The notes under the pieces: generated by a model
Database searches by the model: none
Seen by the model: the letters and a program-made list of their open reading frames with translations, nothing else
Told to the model about the DNA's origin: nothing
Translations under genes and position numbers: made by a program
In this document: positions 45,216-57,485 of the stretch, in pieces
How the letters are laid out: each line of letters begins with the position of its first letter
Numbering within the stretch: the first letter of the stretch is position 1
Origin: Marthasterias glacialis
Lineage: Eukaryota > Echinodermata > Asteroidea > Forcipulatida > Asteriidae
Reading direction: 5' to 3'
Assembly: GCA_911728455.2 (NCBI GenBank)
Contig: OU452228.1
Span: 1,178,001 to 1,242,000 of the forward strand
Length of the DNA stretch: 64,000 bases

Positions 45216-46434
45216 GTACAATAAATTTTACTTGTTTTAGGCCTATTTGTTTGTTTTTTATTATTGGAGTGTTGATGTGTTTTTGTTGTTTATTTATTCT
45301 ATTTTATTTATTTTTATTTTTTTTTTTATATTTTTTTTCTTTATTTATTATTATTGTTATTATTATTATTATTTTTTTTTTTGGGGGGGGGGCTGGGGGA
45401 ATGAAAAATATTGTCAGTGGCACCATAAACCTGAAGATGGACTGTTTCGGTTTGAGAAAATAAAATGGTTTAAAGTTGGTGATGTTTTGTGTGGTTTATA
45501 TTTACATAATACCTTTGCAGAAATCTTTCCCTGCAAAAATAGACATGATCAAATATTTTGGAAAAGTGCCTAATAAAATAATTTATGTGCACACAGTACA
45601 TAAAGTATTTTTGGAGATTTGATATGTTAAGTATCAGATAAACATGCCACTGTGTGAAATTTTGTTGGCAAGTTGGCAAGTGGCATTTATGCCAATTCAT
45701 AAAAACATTGATGACTTTTCTGTGTTTATCAAAGTACATGCAATGCACATGGACACGATAGTTCATGGAAATTGATACATTTTCTACTTGTTTGAAATGG
45801 ATGTGCATGCTTTCTGCACAAACAAGTCCTCAAAATAAAACAAAAATGTGCACAAAGAAAAGAGTGCATACAGAACTTGACACAATTTGATGCTGGTTCA
45901 GGGGCCAGTATTTTCTGACTGTCAAAGCCAGTCTTGACACATGTATTACATGTGAATATACCCTAACATGACCAAGAATTGACCAATCAGAATGCATTAA
46001 CTCTGTACATGTATTTATTACGCTTTATACCAAGCTTATAAATTGGTAAAAGTTAGAACTTATGAAGCAAAAATTTCAACGAGTTAAAAACTTCACTGTA
46101 AAAAAAAAATCATTTACCAGTTGCAGGTTAGTGGCGTAAGTGATGATCAAATCCACTGAATGTCCATATCAGTTCCCCTACTATGCTTGAGTTGCACTTA
46201 AGTCAGATCATTTATTTACGTGGGTTTTGACTTCTGGAGTTACGGTGAGAATTTGTTTCAATGATATGGCATAACCTGATGGACCTGAGATTTGGCTTGA
46301 AAAGACTTTATGTAACAAATTTAATGCATTGTTTGTTTGTGACAATTTTACATTGAAAACGGAACTTGAAGTTGTAGTAAACAAAGCAAACAGTAAGTAC
46401 GTTTGAGTGACATTTTTATCTATCTCTGATGCAG
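45216..46434 (+). other. FPGT intron 2 (1.2 kb)
   Basis: GTACAA to GATGCAG. It holds a T-rich tract followed by a G run (about 45296-45391) and is otherwise unremarkable. Confidence 0.85.
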
Positions 46435-47966
46435 GTGATGGTGGGTCCCTACTGGCAATTCTCCAATGTCTTAAAGAAACATATCGAGACAAGTTGATAA
46501 CCAAGAGGGTCTTGGTCTTGCCGGCAGGTGGATACAGCCAGCGTCTTCCAAGTGCCAGTCTCTTGGGAAAACTTTTCCTGGATGTGCCCGTTGGTGATTC
46601 TTTGTTGCAGATGTTGGACATTAAATTAGCTCTTACCATTGATTACCCAGCGAAGATGACTGCAGGAATCTTTCTAGCAGCTGCAGACTGTTTGGAGCTC
46701 TATAGCGATGAAGCTTCTCCAGAATGGTCTTTCAGCTTGCCCGGAATAACAGCTCTTGGACACCCATCACCACTGAGCATTGGCACAGGACATGGTGTAT
46801 TTGTTCTCCCATCAAAGCAAGGCCCGAGCCCTTCTGTTGAAGTTGTACCAGCGCTGAAGTTTCTCCACAAGCAGTCTGAAGAGATGTTACGCCAGAAAGG
46901 GGCACTCTTGCCGAAAGGCTTTTGCAATGGCATCTTCACAGACAGTGAAATGGTCCTCACAGACAGTTGCTATTACATGGACTTTACATCAGCCTTAAAA
47001 TTGAGGGAGCTGTACTATGATGAATCCCCCTTGCATTGTGAAATTGATGGTTATGGAGATATTCTGCAGCCCCTTGGTTCTCAAGCTTCCACTGAATACA
47101 TCAGTAACAATGCTAACAAGACAAAAATAACCCCAAATCTGTCAGCCATGCGGCACAAGATATACAACATCCTCCAGGGTACCCCTCTTAATGTTGCTGT
47201 CATGCAGCACTCACATTTTTACCACATTGGGACCACCAATGAATACCTGGACCACATCTGCAACAAGACATCTCTAGCTAAAGAAATTGGCTTTCTTCGC
47301 TATACACCAAGCAATCTAGAGGGTTACACAAATGAGTCTGCAGAATCATCTACTGATCAAGGAGAGGGAGTCGTATGGGCATGTGTCATGAACTCCATCT
47401 GCCCTGAAGGCTCTCAGATCCAGGACAGGTGTGTTGTAGAGTACTGTAATTTCAAATCACCGGTGAAGGTAGAGAGTAACAGCATCGTCAGCAACTGCTG
47501 TGTTGGAGAGGCACCTGATGGGGAGCTTATCAATATACCTGGAAGCACCTTCCTGTACACTGCTTGCATCTCAAAGGACAGATCCAAAAAAGAGTTTGTC
47601 ACTGTTGCTTTTGGCATCCAGGACAGCATGAAAAAAGTTGTGCAAGCCAAAAGCATAGGGGAGTTGTCAATATTTGGGAAGTCCTTTGAGGCAATTTGCG
47701 GGACAACTCTAGAACAAGTTGAAGGTCTTCTGTTTCCACAGGAGACACCCCGGGATCTGTGGCATGCCAAGTTGTTTGAGCCATCTTCCACTATGGAAGA
47801 TGCCTTTGCCTCAACCATGGGCCTGGTTAAAACACTAACTGATGTATCATTATGGGAACCATCTCCAAGTGACTGGGAGAGTCGACTTTCAATGGCAGAC
47901 CTTATCCAAAAGAAGGACATCTTTGGCATGCTTGACTACAAACGGAAGCTGATGCAGGAAAATTGA
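46435..47966 (+). CDS. FPGT: Fucose-1-phosphate guanylyltransferase, coding exon 3 (catalytic domain and C-terminus)
   Basis: Codes for residues 84-593 and the TGA stop. The enzyme transfers GMP from GTP to L-fucose-1-phosphate, making GDP-fucose in the cytosolic salvage pathway, downstream of fucokinase. The nucleotidyltransferase loop is PAGGYSQRLPSASLLGK (113-129), with the GGYSQRLP signature and a lysine that probably contacts the triphosphate. Further conserved blocks are MTAGIFLAAADCLELYS (about 158-174), GHPSPLSIGTGHGVFVL (about 187-203) and YYMDFTSALKLRELY (about 263-277, preceding EIDGYGD). A HFYHIGTTNEYLDHI segment (about 346-360) leads into the C-terminal half, which in this family is a fucokinase-like beta-helix region. 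The 593-aa total matches the roughly 590-600 aa of the vertebrate enzyme, and no frameshift or missing motif is seen. Confidence 0.97.
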
Positions 47967-50126
47967 TAAATAAATGTACTACTTAAAACATCTTTGAAGC
48001 TCTTGGACAACATTGGTAATTGTCAAAGACCAGCATTCGCACTTTATGTGACCCAACAAGTAACAAAACTGAAAATTTACACTCAATCGGTCATTGGAGT
48101 CACAGGAAAATAGTAAAAATACCCCTTATGTTTTTACTGTTTAGAACATTGAGTTTTGGTCTTGTGTAAGATCAAATCTGATTGTTTTACTCCTTTCTCA
48201 AAAAACATAGCATTTCAGGCAAAAATATGTCAAGGGAAGTTTTCCACCATGACTGGCATTACACGATCTAAGTTATGTGTAAATCGGTCAACATTTATTT
48301 GTCCAGTCTACCAACATTGTGCACACCCTTCAAACAAGTAAAAACCAACGCAGAACATAAATGTGAACATTTAGGTATCGATATATGCCTTCCTACTAAT
48401 ACAAATTTCTTCAAATAAGAACTACGTTGATTCTGGGTACAAGAAGAAGAATTAAGCAAACATATTTTGTATACAATTAGCCATTTTGAGATATGGTGGA
48501 CACATTGCTATGACACTACTTGGTTTGAGTAAATCTGTGTACTTCGAATCCAACTGAAGCACTCATATGGTGTCAACCATACTTCCAAAAGCCTAATTGA
48601 CAGGTAACCGTAGAGGCTCCTGCATTATGCACTATATAAATGTCTTCTATTATTATTAATCAGAAAATGTGTTTTCTGATTGGCTTGCTGTTAACTGTTT
48701 TCCCCCAGAAAACATAAAATATATTGATGGTCTGAGTCAGGTCAGTTATCTGTCTCAATTAAAAAGGAATATATAATTAACTTTAAGATTTACATATTTA
48801 TGTTTACCAAAGTGGCACTAAAGTCATCTTATAGTGTACCAGATTTGTTTTTCACTTGAATATTAAAGTGATCTTGAGACTCATTTCTGCACCTATTGGT
48901 CCTTTATGTTTTTCCAAACCACTTCAGTGAATAATTTCCCTTGAATTGCTTCACAAGATGTACGTATTGCTACTTTAAAAAATAATCGTTTGCTTCTTTA
49001 ATTAGTATTTAGTGTGCACAAAAGTTCAGCCTAACTATTTTGCCTTGCAAATTTACTGGAAGAAATCATTCGCTGCACTTAATCGTCACCTTCAATTGGG
49101 TGCATATAAGGGCCCCCTTTGTAAATTAGTAGACATTTTGTATCTTGTTTTCTCCAAAAATGTAATTTGATGTTGAATATATAGGAATTGAGGCTTTGTG
49201 TGGTGGAATGAGATGAACAAATTGTCAAGTACACAATCTAATAAACTCTTTTGTAGAGGTGTTGGCTCTTGATTGACCTTGTTGGTTATTCTCAACATTT
49301 CAACAAGTGTGCTCTAGTCATCATGAGGGAGACTCAGTGAATATTTTGTTTCAAAATGAACACTAGTGTCCTTGAGCAAGACACTTAACTATAATTTCTT
49401 CAAATAGGGGAAGAGGTGGTTATGTTTGTCTCACAACAGATTCATTTACCCCTCCCTGTTCTTAGCTGTGCTGTGAAGAGACTTGCGTTTATATCTCACC
49501 AGGTCTTGTTTCTGCGCATTGGGGCAGGTTTCTATCCCTTCAAAAGGTAGCCCACACCTTGAGTGGCCTTTGGGCCTTGTCATGGGCGAATTGCATTTAA
49601 AAAAAAATAAAAAGAGAGAACTTAAAAAGACTGATGTATATTTTTGTCTTCAAACTAATAAATGTAAATGAGAATAACACTTAAATATTAATAATATATT
49701 ATTTATAAGCACAATGTAATACTTTCACAAATGAATGTATTGTCTACATTATATCCACTTTATGTAAGATCATTTTTATAACAATATAAAGTCTTCTCTA
49801 CATGAGAAGGTTCACCATGTTAAATCATGTATCCAGTATTTATTAATGCCTTTAAAATGTAACCAATCAATTACTTTTTGTCCATAACTGGACAAAAAGA
49901 ACGTGCTATGAAATAAATAAAGTTATGATGCAGCTTTGTCTTTGTCCCCAAAAGTACACGTATTTAATTCCAGTAATACAGTTTTAATATAAAAAAACAG
50001 GATAATTTCACCCACTTTTGGTCACATTTGTGCCTGCTTTTATTTTAAGAATATCAAAATAATGACTGAATTCTGAAAACAACTTTTTCAAACATCTTTT
50101 CAGAGGGGAATGCTCCACAGTAAAAT
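47967..50126 (+). other. FPGT 3' UTR and downstream flank
   Basis: AATAAA occurs at 47969-47974, only three bases after the stop, and again at 49657-49662 and 49912-49921. The last lies 14 bases after a perfect 10-bp hairpin (CTTTTTGTCC/GGACAAAAAG, about 49873-49898). I cannot tell which signal is used. A SINE body fragment is at 49363-49400, and a hairpin ATCAGAAAA/TTTTCTGAT at about 48660-48682. No further gene is visible. Confidence 0.4.
49363..49400 (+). repeat. SINE body fragment
   Basis: CTAGTGTCCTTGAGCAAGAC then ACTTAACTATAATTTCTTC matches the body of the Ser/Leu-type SINEs at 3.3, 20.2 and 57.1 kb, in plus orientation. The tRNA-like head is absent. Confidence 0.55.
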
Positions 50127-50326
50127 CAGGGGCGGATCCAGGGGGCTTAAGGGGCGCATGCCCCCTATTTTTCTTTCTGAAAAAAAATCAAGATATCATC
50201 CCGCCCACTTGCAATGGGAAATAAACTTTCAACATTATACTACAATGCTCACTGTAGTGTCAAACAATAAGAGGCAGGTAACAAACGATGTCAACCATTT
50301 CACGCCCCCCCCTGGATCCACCCCTG
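50127..50326. mobile_element. hAT-like MITE
   Basis: Begins CAGGGGCGGATCCAGGGGGC and ends CCCCCCCTGGATCCACCCCTG when read on the plus strand, so the ends are inverted copies with one or two mismatches. The CAGGGGCGGATCCAG terminus is typical of non-autonomous hAT elements. An exact 8-bp target duplication is not visible (AGTAAAAT on the left, AAAATTCA on the right). 200 bp, no coding capacity. Confidence 0.75.
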
Positions 50327-53300
50327 AAAATTCATTCCGACATGAATAACTAAGGTTTAAGAAGAAGAAAAAAAAACAATTTTGAATGGCTAAGTTTCCA
50401 AATTAATGATTAGTATGGTTTGGCAAAGCAGAGAGATGAATTAATTTGTAAGTGATTCTCACACCGATCAGTGGGAAGGTGGGGGGAACATTGAGAATGC
50501 TTTCCATAGAAATAAAATCAGATTCTAAGAAGAAATTTCGAACAGATGGCAGCATTACAGATCAGGGATGAGATTTGAAGAATGTGAAAATCCCTTAAAA
50601 ATGGCTTGGAGGCCTGGGGTCCCCCTTATTCTAGACCCAGAACCTCCAAGATGTTACAATGTAGAAGGTTTAAAGACTCTGTACATCACTTGAACAACAA
50701 AACGAGGTTTGGACACAATGTGGATTATTTCTTTCTCCCTTTGGCGACTGCTTTACTTTTTCTAGAAAATGTAAAGGCTGAAGAAGATTTGAAAGAAAAT
50801 TCTAAGATCAGGAGAAATCACATGCCTGAAGGCCTAGGACTACAGATATGATGCAATTACCGACTTCTATATAATGGAGGTCTGAAACTTATTCGTATTT
50901 TCACAAAATATGCCTTTAGATTAGGGAATCATCAATTCCGTGCCCACCAGCAATAATTATTACAACCATGTCTGCAACTGGTGAATCCTTGTGGGTGCAC
51001 TACACTAAATAGGTCAAACATCGTGTGACAAAACTGATTATCATAATTTGTAAACAACTTTAATTTAATCATAATATTTTGGGGGTCATGCAATTAATAT
51101 ATTGTGTCATTATGCTTAGTTATCACAACCTGGGGTTCCATACTTCAAGTTTTGGGTAGACTTGATAAATTTTGGCTTTCAAGATGGTCTTATTTGGCCT
51201 GGGAAGTGGAGGGATGCTTCATGAAAAGTGGCAGCAAGTCGGTTTGGGAAAAAGGACATTTTTGGGGGTGTTTTTTCTTGGGGCAATTAGCAAAAAATCT
51301 CAACGGATAACCTACTAAAAATTGAAAAGAAAACCTAAGTTCAGTTGTCTGAAAATATATTTGGTTTGTCTCCTAGAGGCTGAGAGACTTTCATATATTT
51401 TTTGAGTATTTTTTAATATTTAGCATTTAACATTGGTTGCTATATGCTATTTATTTAGTGTGGTGCACCCTCGTTTGTAATCTGAACACACGACGCCCTC
51501 TGTTGTCCGAAAATACTCTAACAACGAGGCTATTGTTCGCACGAGTGGGTGGAAGTTCCCAGAAGTGGTTCGAGAAAAAATAATATACTGTTATTGAGCC
51601 CCAACGTCCAGGAGTGAACACGTGGGCGCACATGACAAAAGGTGGTTGGCCTAATAACAACATGGCTTTCTACAACAAATCTAACATCCCTGAAGTCTGA
51701 TGTTTATTTCCCGCTTACGTTTTACTTCACAAATTTACGTCAGAAAAGGAAAGAAAAACTACCGGTCACAAAGTTCAGGATTTGCCATCTCGTTGCAAAG
51801 CTGGACTTGTACCGGTAGCAAAAATAAATGGGTATGTCTATGTGTAAAACTCTAAACGGCAGCAGATTTACTTTTTTGAATTGGGGACCCGTACTTCACA
51901 GTTTGGGGTTGGCCCTTAAAACTATAAAAGGCATGTCACACGGCACTGAGGTATAGAAAGGGTAATTATATACCTTGCTAGCCTCCATCGAAATTTAGTA
52001 TAGTTTTCTTTTATTCGTTCGGGGGAAAATATCCTTTGTTAACAGTCACATTTTCAGAACAAATGTTGAATAAATTCTTACTTCTTAGAACTGAATTGTT
52101 TTGCACGGAGTGATTCTATACCAATTGTTCATTTTAAAGGGCAAAAGGACTGACCCTTTTCCTCCTTTGTACTACCGGTATATTAGAGTGGGTGTCCGGC
52201 ATGTGAAAAATGTCAAATATTCATGCTATTCCAAGTTCATTATTAGTTGGCGCCAATTCTAGACGTTTCCGAATCATTTTGCTTAGCTTTTTGGGGGAGC
52301 ATTTATTTTTTAGTCAGAAAGTCGGGAATCTTTTACAGAATTCCTTGAAAAACTACAATAGGCTGTTGCACTTTGTCAGCTTGCCGCCTCGTGAATTGCA
52401 TAATTTAGCGGATTTGAAAGCATACAACCAAGAACCTAAAGATCATCTATACAACAAAGTGTACACTGCGCAGACTAACACAATCGAGTCACAAAGTCAA
52501 GATCATCCTTTATCGTCAGGTTCTGCGTGTTCCACCACACACCACAAGGGCCTATTTTGATGAATTTCTTTTCAGCCATGGTCTGCATGATCTGATCCAG
52601 AGCACGCTAGCCTTGATGATCGGTTCTGACTACAACAAAAGAAAAATTGTCAACAATTGGAACCCATAAGTGGTCTTCCATTAAAACAAACTATTCAGAT
52701 CTTGTTTGTAAGTATTTTTCTTTCGGAAACGAAAGAAAAGAGATGAACACAACAAATAAGCAAAGAAAAAAATAAACGCGCAGGCCGTGTCAAGCAAATG
52801 ATTCGATAAAATTGTATAAGAATAAGAATTCGATAAGAATTGTATTTTATAAATTATATCAGACTTTTAGCATTTGGGTTTATTTGTTCTCTATTGTTTA
52901 GGTTTTTTCCCCTCCTTGTTCAAGCTTTTTAGTACTGTCTATTTTATTCGCAGAGTATTCGTTGCTTCATTCGTATCAGGCTGTAGTATTTAAAATGAAA
53001 TATTTTTTTGTACAATCCCAAACTTTGAAAAGATGTCAACATAAAAATACTTCATTTTTTGTTTATTAAGTGATCACTGTTTTGGGGATATTAATCAATT
53101 CCCATCTTCTAGTTTTCAATAAACTGACACAATTATAATCAACCTGTGAAAATGTCATCTTTTTATTCAGTGGTCATACGATTGCCGCAATCTGTAAAAC
53201 AAGCCGCAGTGACTTGTGGTTTTGAATGCCTTTTGCTATTTTCTCGAATTTGAGAGCATTTCAAACGGAAATATTTCTCTGGTAATGAAACTTTTTAATC

Positions 53301-54799
53301 AGTGGGCTTTTAGACTGAAACTAGTTTGTTTTCCACGATAACTATAAAGGCTGTACATTGTCTTTAAAATAAATAGGGCAACATTTTTGCCATTGCCGGA
53401 AGGCGCATCGTCAGCAAATGAGAATTTGCAAAACACTACTCTCTAATATGACAGAGTGAAAAAACACTCTTTTTGTCCACCATACCACTCTTACAAAGTG
53501 CCAAATGGCGGAAAACTCTTTGTAGAGTGAAATACGGGTATTTTCAACTCCAATCAGAGTGAAGTTCGCTTCAATCTCACTCAAAACGGTGATGCACGTT
53601 GCGTTTCACTTTCAAAAAGACAAACTGACACCACTCGGGCGAAGAGAGAAATGTTCACTCTTTAACATTTAGGGAATAGTAATTCAAAATGCACGACTCA
53701 TACCAAAATAAGAGTCAAACGTGTAGGGACCTTGTCTCGGTAGAAGAACGAGAAAAATATGTTTGGGGACCAAAAATGCTACATCCTCTTAGCACCCACG
53801 TGTCTGTTTGATTCACCCAAAGCAAACTGTTCAAAAACAAAACAAATGCCAATGAAGTTAATACCACCTGCTAATTTCAAAAATTGCTACATCATTAAAA
53901 TGTCAAGGCAACTGTAACATTAAGAGAGGGGAGTTCCCCGTGTAGGCGTATATAAACGTATACAACTTGGCCAACGTCCGCAGTGTTTATAGGTGTTCTT
54001 TAAGGAAGCTGCATATTAAAATTATTCCACGCTCCATACATGGGAATAGTCCGACCACACGGAAACGGGCTTGCAAGCATGAAATTGAGGCCCTACGACT
54101 GTTGACATAATGAACAGCCGTAGGATACGAACCTATGTAAAAGTGAGATGAGATGTTCTTTTGTAACTGGTTACAAATGATTTCGACCACTCTTCCAAAT
54201 TTGTTATTGTAATGATGAGAAATATTGTCAGTATCAACTCGTTGTCGCCCTATGTGCTTTTGTCACGAGGACAAGCAAAAATTGGGAGGAAAAGAAAAAC
54301 ACTATTAAACACACCACACAAGATATAATCACACAAATGCATCAATTCATGATTCACCAATAATATGTTACTATAATTCTATAGTGAAATCTGGCAACGA
54401 GTAACTATGCCGTTGAACCCAAACTCAGAAATTAATTCCAATTAATGCCAATTCCCGCACAGAGTATACTCCAATTTGAGGTAGAAAACCCAACGAAATT
54501 TCCCTGAATATCTTTACAGTTTTGCAAGCAAGGGTCCAGTAATCGGCTGTATCATGTAAGAAAATATAGAGCACCAATTTAGAGACGTTTAAACGTTTTT
54601 TAAACGAAAATCTCCTTTAAATTTTTTTCTCTCTCTCTAAGCGTTTCAACAAAACCGAAATTTCAAAGCCTTTTCAACGTTGGCACCGGACCAAATGCCA
54701 ACTTTTCACCGGTTCCGTTTACTCCCTCGTACAGTTTAGCAACAATAGCGGGACACGCGGGGCTTAAGTAGGATTTGAAAGTTTGCATGGGCTGAATAC
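50327..54799. other. Intergenic, no gene seen
   Basis: Open frames here (the longest is 52210-52560, 116 codons) match no family I recognise and lack coding-like composition. A region at about 53430-53690 is dotted with CACTCT/AGAGTG words in both orientations, possibly a decayed relative of the 11021 MITE. Confidence 0.45.
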
Positions 54800-55597
54800 A
54801 ATAGACCGATTGCGGGACCCGCATCACGTGACCTATTGTGGGTAATGAATGTAAAGAAACACGACGTCCTCGATAGGAAAGTGTGGTACGGTACGTTGTT
54901 GCATTTCTTTATTCGATCGAGGCTTTTCTTTCTCGAAATCTGTGAAAAATATTCCAGAGTTTGTACCAGAGACCTTCGAGTGGCTGAATAAAGCCAGTAA
55001 GGACAGTTCCAGCAAGTCTTGGAAATTGTAAAAGTAACGCGTATGTGCACGATGTGCACTAGTGCACGATGTGTGCTAGTGCACGACGGAACGTTTTGGC
55101 CAGACGACCGCGATCACACACTTTTCAACGCAAGAATTTCAAAGTTTTGAAGCTGAATCATCCAAAGAAATTGCTTTCCAAAACTCTGTGATTCCTTTGC
55201 CTATTTGAAATTTCGCAAGGCTAGGTATAAATGCCAACTTTGCCAATGTTCTTTACCCTTTTTATCGTGATTTAGGCCCACATTACAAACAAAATAACAG
55301 GCGGGTTGCTACAATACAGTCGTCCGATGCTGGTAGTGCATAACTCAAAATAAACCTCTTTTGTGGTAGAATACTTGTAGTTTCTGAAACAGTAATGTGA
55401 TTAATATCAATGTCACAACATACAACTTAAATAAAATGGCTTAGTAACTGTGTTATTATTACCGAAAGCCGACTTTTGGTGTGACTCCGTCGGTCCCAGT
55501 ATGTATTTGCACGTAGTTTGCCATCAGCTCAGACGACGTATTACCCACAATAGGTCACGTGATGACATGTAAACATTGTTCGCGCAATCGGTCTATT
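54800..55597. mobile_element. Long-TIR non-autonomous element, AATAGACCG family
   Basis: The left arm (54800-54846) is AATAGACCGATTGCGGGACC, then CATCACGTGACCTATTGTGG and GTAAT. The right arm (55540-55597), reverse-complemented, is AATAGACCGATTGCGCGAAC, an insertion of about 11 bases, then ATCACGTGACCTATTGTGGG and TAAT. Total 798 bp. The interior includes a 14-bp palindrome GTGCACTAGTGCAC (55054-55067) in a run of GTGCACGA words. There is no transposase open frame. The terminal word is shared with the elements at 13043, 15984 and 20705. Confidence 0.8.
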
Positions 55598-56680
55598 TAA
55601 TGAGGTTTGCGGAAACACCATGTACATAAATCTCTTGGACATCTCAACGTTTTGATCAGTATGTTCTTCTGACCGTTTCATGGACGATACGGCTGGCAAA
55701 ACACGTGGTCTTTTACGTATATTGGTAGATGTAAGACCGGTCTTTTCGATTCAATCTCGTATGAGCTTCGTTGCCGAACATTTTGCAGATAATATCACTG
55801 ATTTTCTTAGGGAAAATAGCGATCATATTGTACCCCAAAAAACAAAACTACATACGATATGAATTGCGTAAATACTGGGAAAGATCATAGATTCGGAAAG
55901 GTCGTTATGGCAAAGTTATTTCAAACAATACGGAAAGTTGCACAAGGCAATTTTTTTTCTTCTTCCTTGAGCAATCACACTCACTGGGAGTGGCGCACGA
56001 CCGCTTTTGAAATACTTTTAAAATTTCACTAAACACGAGTTTCGCTAAAACGGTTCGCAATTGAGATTAAACGCACATGCACAACACTACAGACAACGTA
56101 TATCATCAGTTTCATTAGGCCAGTTCCCCCTAATTGGGAGTTTTGTGAAAACTTCAAGCTTTTTGAATTTGGTCCTGGGTCAGCTTCCAAATCCATGAAT
56201 GAGATACAAAGATACTAAAAAAATAATAAACGTGCCTATACAAATTCACCCTTTTGACATGTGACCTTACTATTCAATGAAGACACAGTGTTTATTATGA
56301 GAGTCTATCCGTCTGACGCCCACAACGTCAGCCCACTGACCAGCACAATGCAACCAGTTCAACCAAAATGACTTTGAATGGTATATCTTCATAATCGGTT
56401 TGTCCTTTACGGAGAACCCTGTCCCCTCGCAATCTTTATTCACAGAATGACGTTAAAATGATTTGACACAAATTCCGCCGCTTGGGCGCTCAACCATTAC
56501 TTCAGACTAAAAATAAGTTTTTTGTTTTGTTAGGGCGTCCTTTTCAACAATTCAAATTATTTAGAAAAACGAGTCCACAGGTGGATCTTCACCCAAGTTT
56601 GACATGTATATACAGGCAGAAAGCAAACTGCAGTGGTTTGCAAAAACCTTGCTTTTGAGGGTGGATTGTACAGTGTGCAC
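55598..56680. other. Intergenic, no gene seen
   Basis: A 60-codon open frame at 55680-55862 (MDDTAGKTRGLLRILVDVRP and on) is not recognisable. Otherwise AT-rich. Confidence 0.45.
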
Positions 56681-56827
56681 AAGGGGGGGCATTGCTTTTC
56701 AGTGGGGGGGGGGGGGGGCCAAGGGTCTGTTTTTTATGAATGACATGTATATGTGGGCCCCTGGGGGGGGGGGCGGAGAATTTATGGGGACACGTCCCCC
56801 CAAGTCTCCCCGTGACTACGCCGCTGA
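56681..56827. repeat. G-rich repeat fragment
   Basis: Two G runs (about 56704-56718 and 56763-56774), followed by GGGGACACGTCCCCCCAAG and GTGACTACGCCGCTGAG. The CAGCGGCGTAGTCACGGGG word on the minus strand resembles the terminus of hAT-type MITEs and of the fragments at 41310-41396 and 34130. Only one end is clear. Confidence 0.4.
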
Positions 56828-57047
56828 GTCTATCCTCACCCCTTTGCCTAATCCCATCAGTGATCATTCCTCTCGGCAAACTCAATAGTTCACACCATTA
56901 ATCTATGACTGGGCAAGTTTGTTGGTTCTACAGACCGTTCCAAGTCTCGAGCGTATATTGGAACATTTTGAGAAACCTTCTACTTCGTGTAATACTCGGC
57001 AGGATCCTCAAGTTTGGCCATAAACGCTATAAGGAGCAATCATAAAT

Positions 57048-57133
57048 AAGTGTCTTGCTCAGGGACACTAGTGCCGGGCCCCCACCCACCAGGACTTGAT
57101 TTCGGTGCGCTAGACCGCTCGGCCACGACAGCC
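57048..57133 (-). repeat. tRNA-derived SINE (Ser/Leu-type head)
   Basis: On the minus strand: GTCGTGGCCGAGCGGTCTAG then CGCACCGAAATCAAGTCC, a decayed B-box region, and CACTAGTGTCCCTGAGCAAG then ACACTT. Same family as 20161-20282. Confidence 0.7.
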
Positions 57134-57338
57134 TCGGGTTTCAACGAACATTCGGTAAGTGGTGAAACCAAAAGCGCGCAATCTAACGGGCCTAATGTTT
57201 GACAAGACGACTTGTACAGGTAGAACAATCTACTCACAACTTTAAAGTTTGAGTATATATCCCCACATTTCTATATAAAAAAAAGTACATGAGACTCAAA
57301 ATAATGGTATTATGTCCCTTGTGGGTACCATTCATTCT

Positions 57339-57485
57339 AATGGGAAACCTTGAGGACGCTAGGTAGCAGCAGACTTACCAGGTATATCCGTTGTTTTAAG
57401 AAATGTGCGCATGCTCATAACAACGTAAACGATGACAATTTACCTGGTAAGTCTGCTGCCACCTATCGTTCAACAGTCTCCCATT
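57339..57485. mobile_element. MITE with AATGGGA terminal inverted repeats (copy 2)
   Basis: Left arm AATGGGAAACCTTGAGGACG then CTAGGTAGCAGCAGACTTAC and CAGGTA. The right arm, reverse-complemented, is AATGGGAGACTGTTGAACGA then TAGGTGGCAGCAGACTTACC and AGGTA. The arms are about 45 bp each. The right terminus is almost identical to the left terminus of the 37913 element (AATGGGAGACTTTTAGAACG, then GGCAGCAGAC). 147 bp. Confidence 0.8.

Noticed and set aside
47414..47929. Minus-strand 171-codon open frame opposite FPGT exon 3
   Set aside because: It is a shadow frame of the conserved enzyme.
43360..48000. A fused fucokinase/GDP-fucose pyrophosphorylase, as found in some plants and bacteria
   Set aside because: The exons sum to 593 residues and hold only the pyrophosphorylase-type protein; no GHMP-kinase motif is present.
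52210..52560. 116-codon open frame
   Set aside because: No domain, AT-rich codon use and no neighbouring splice structure.
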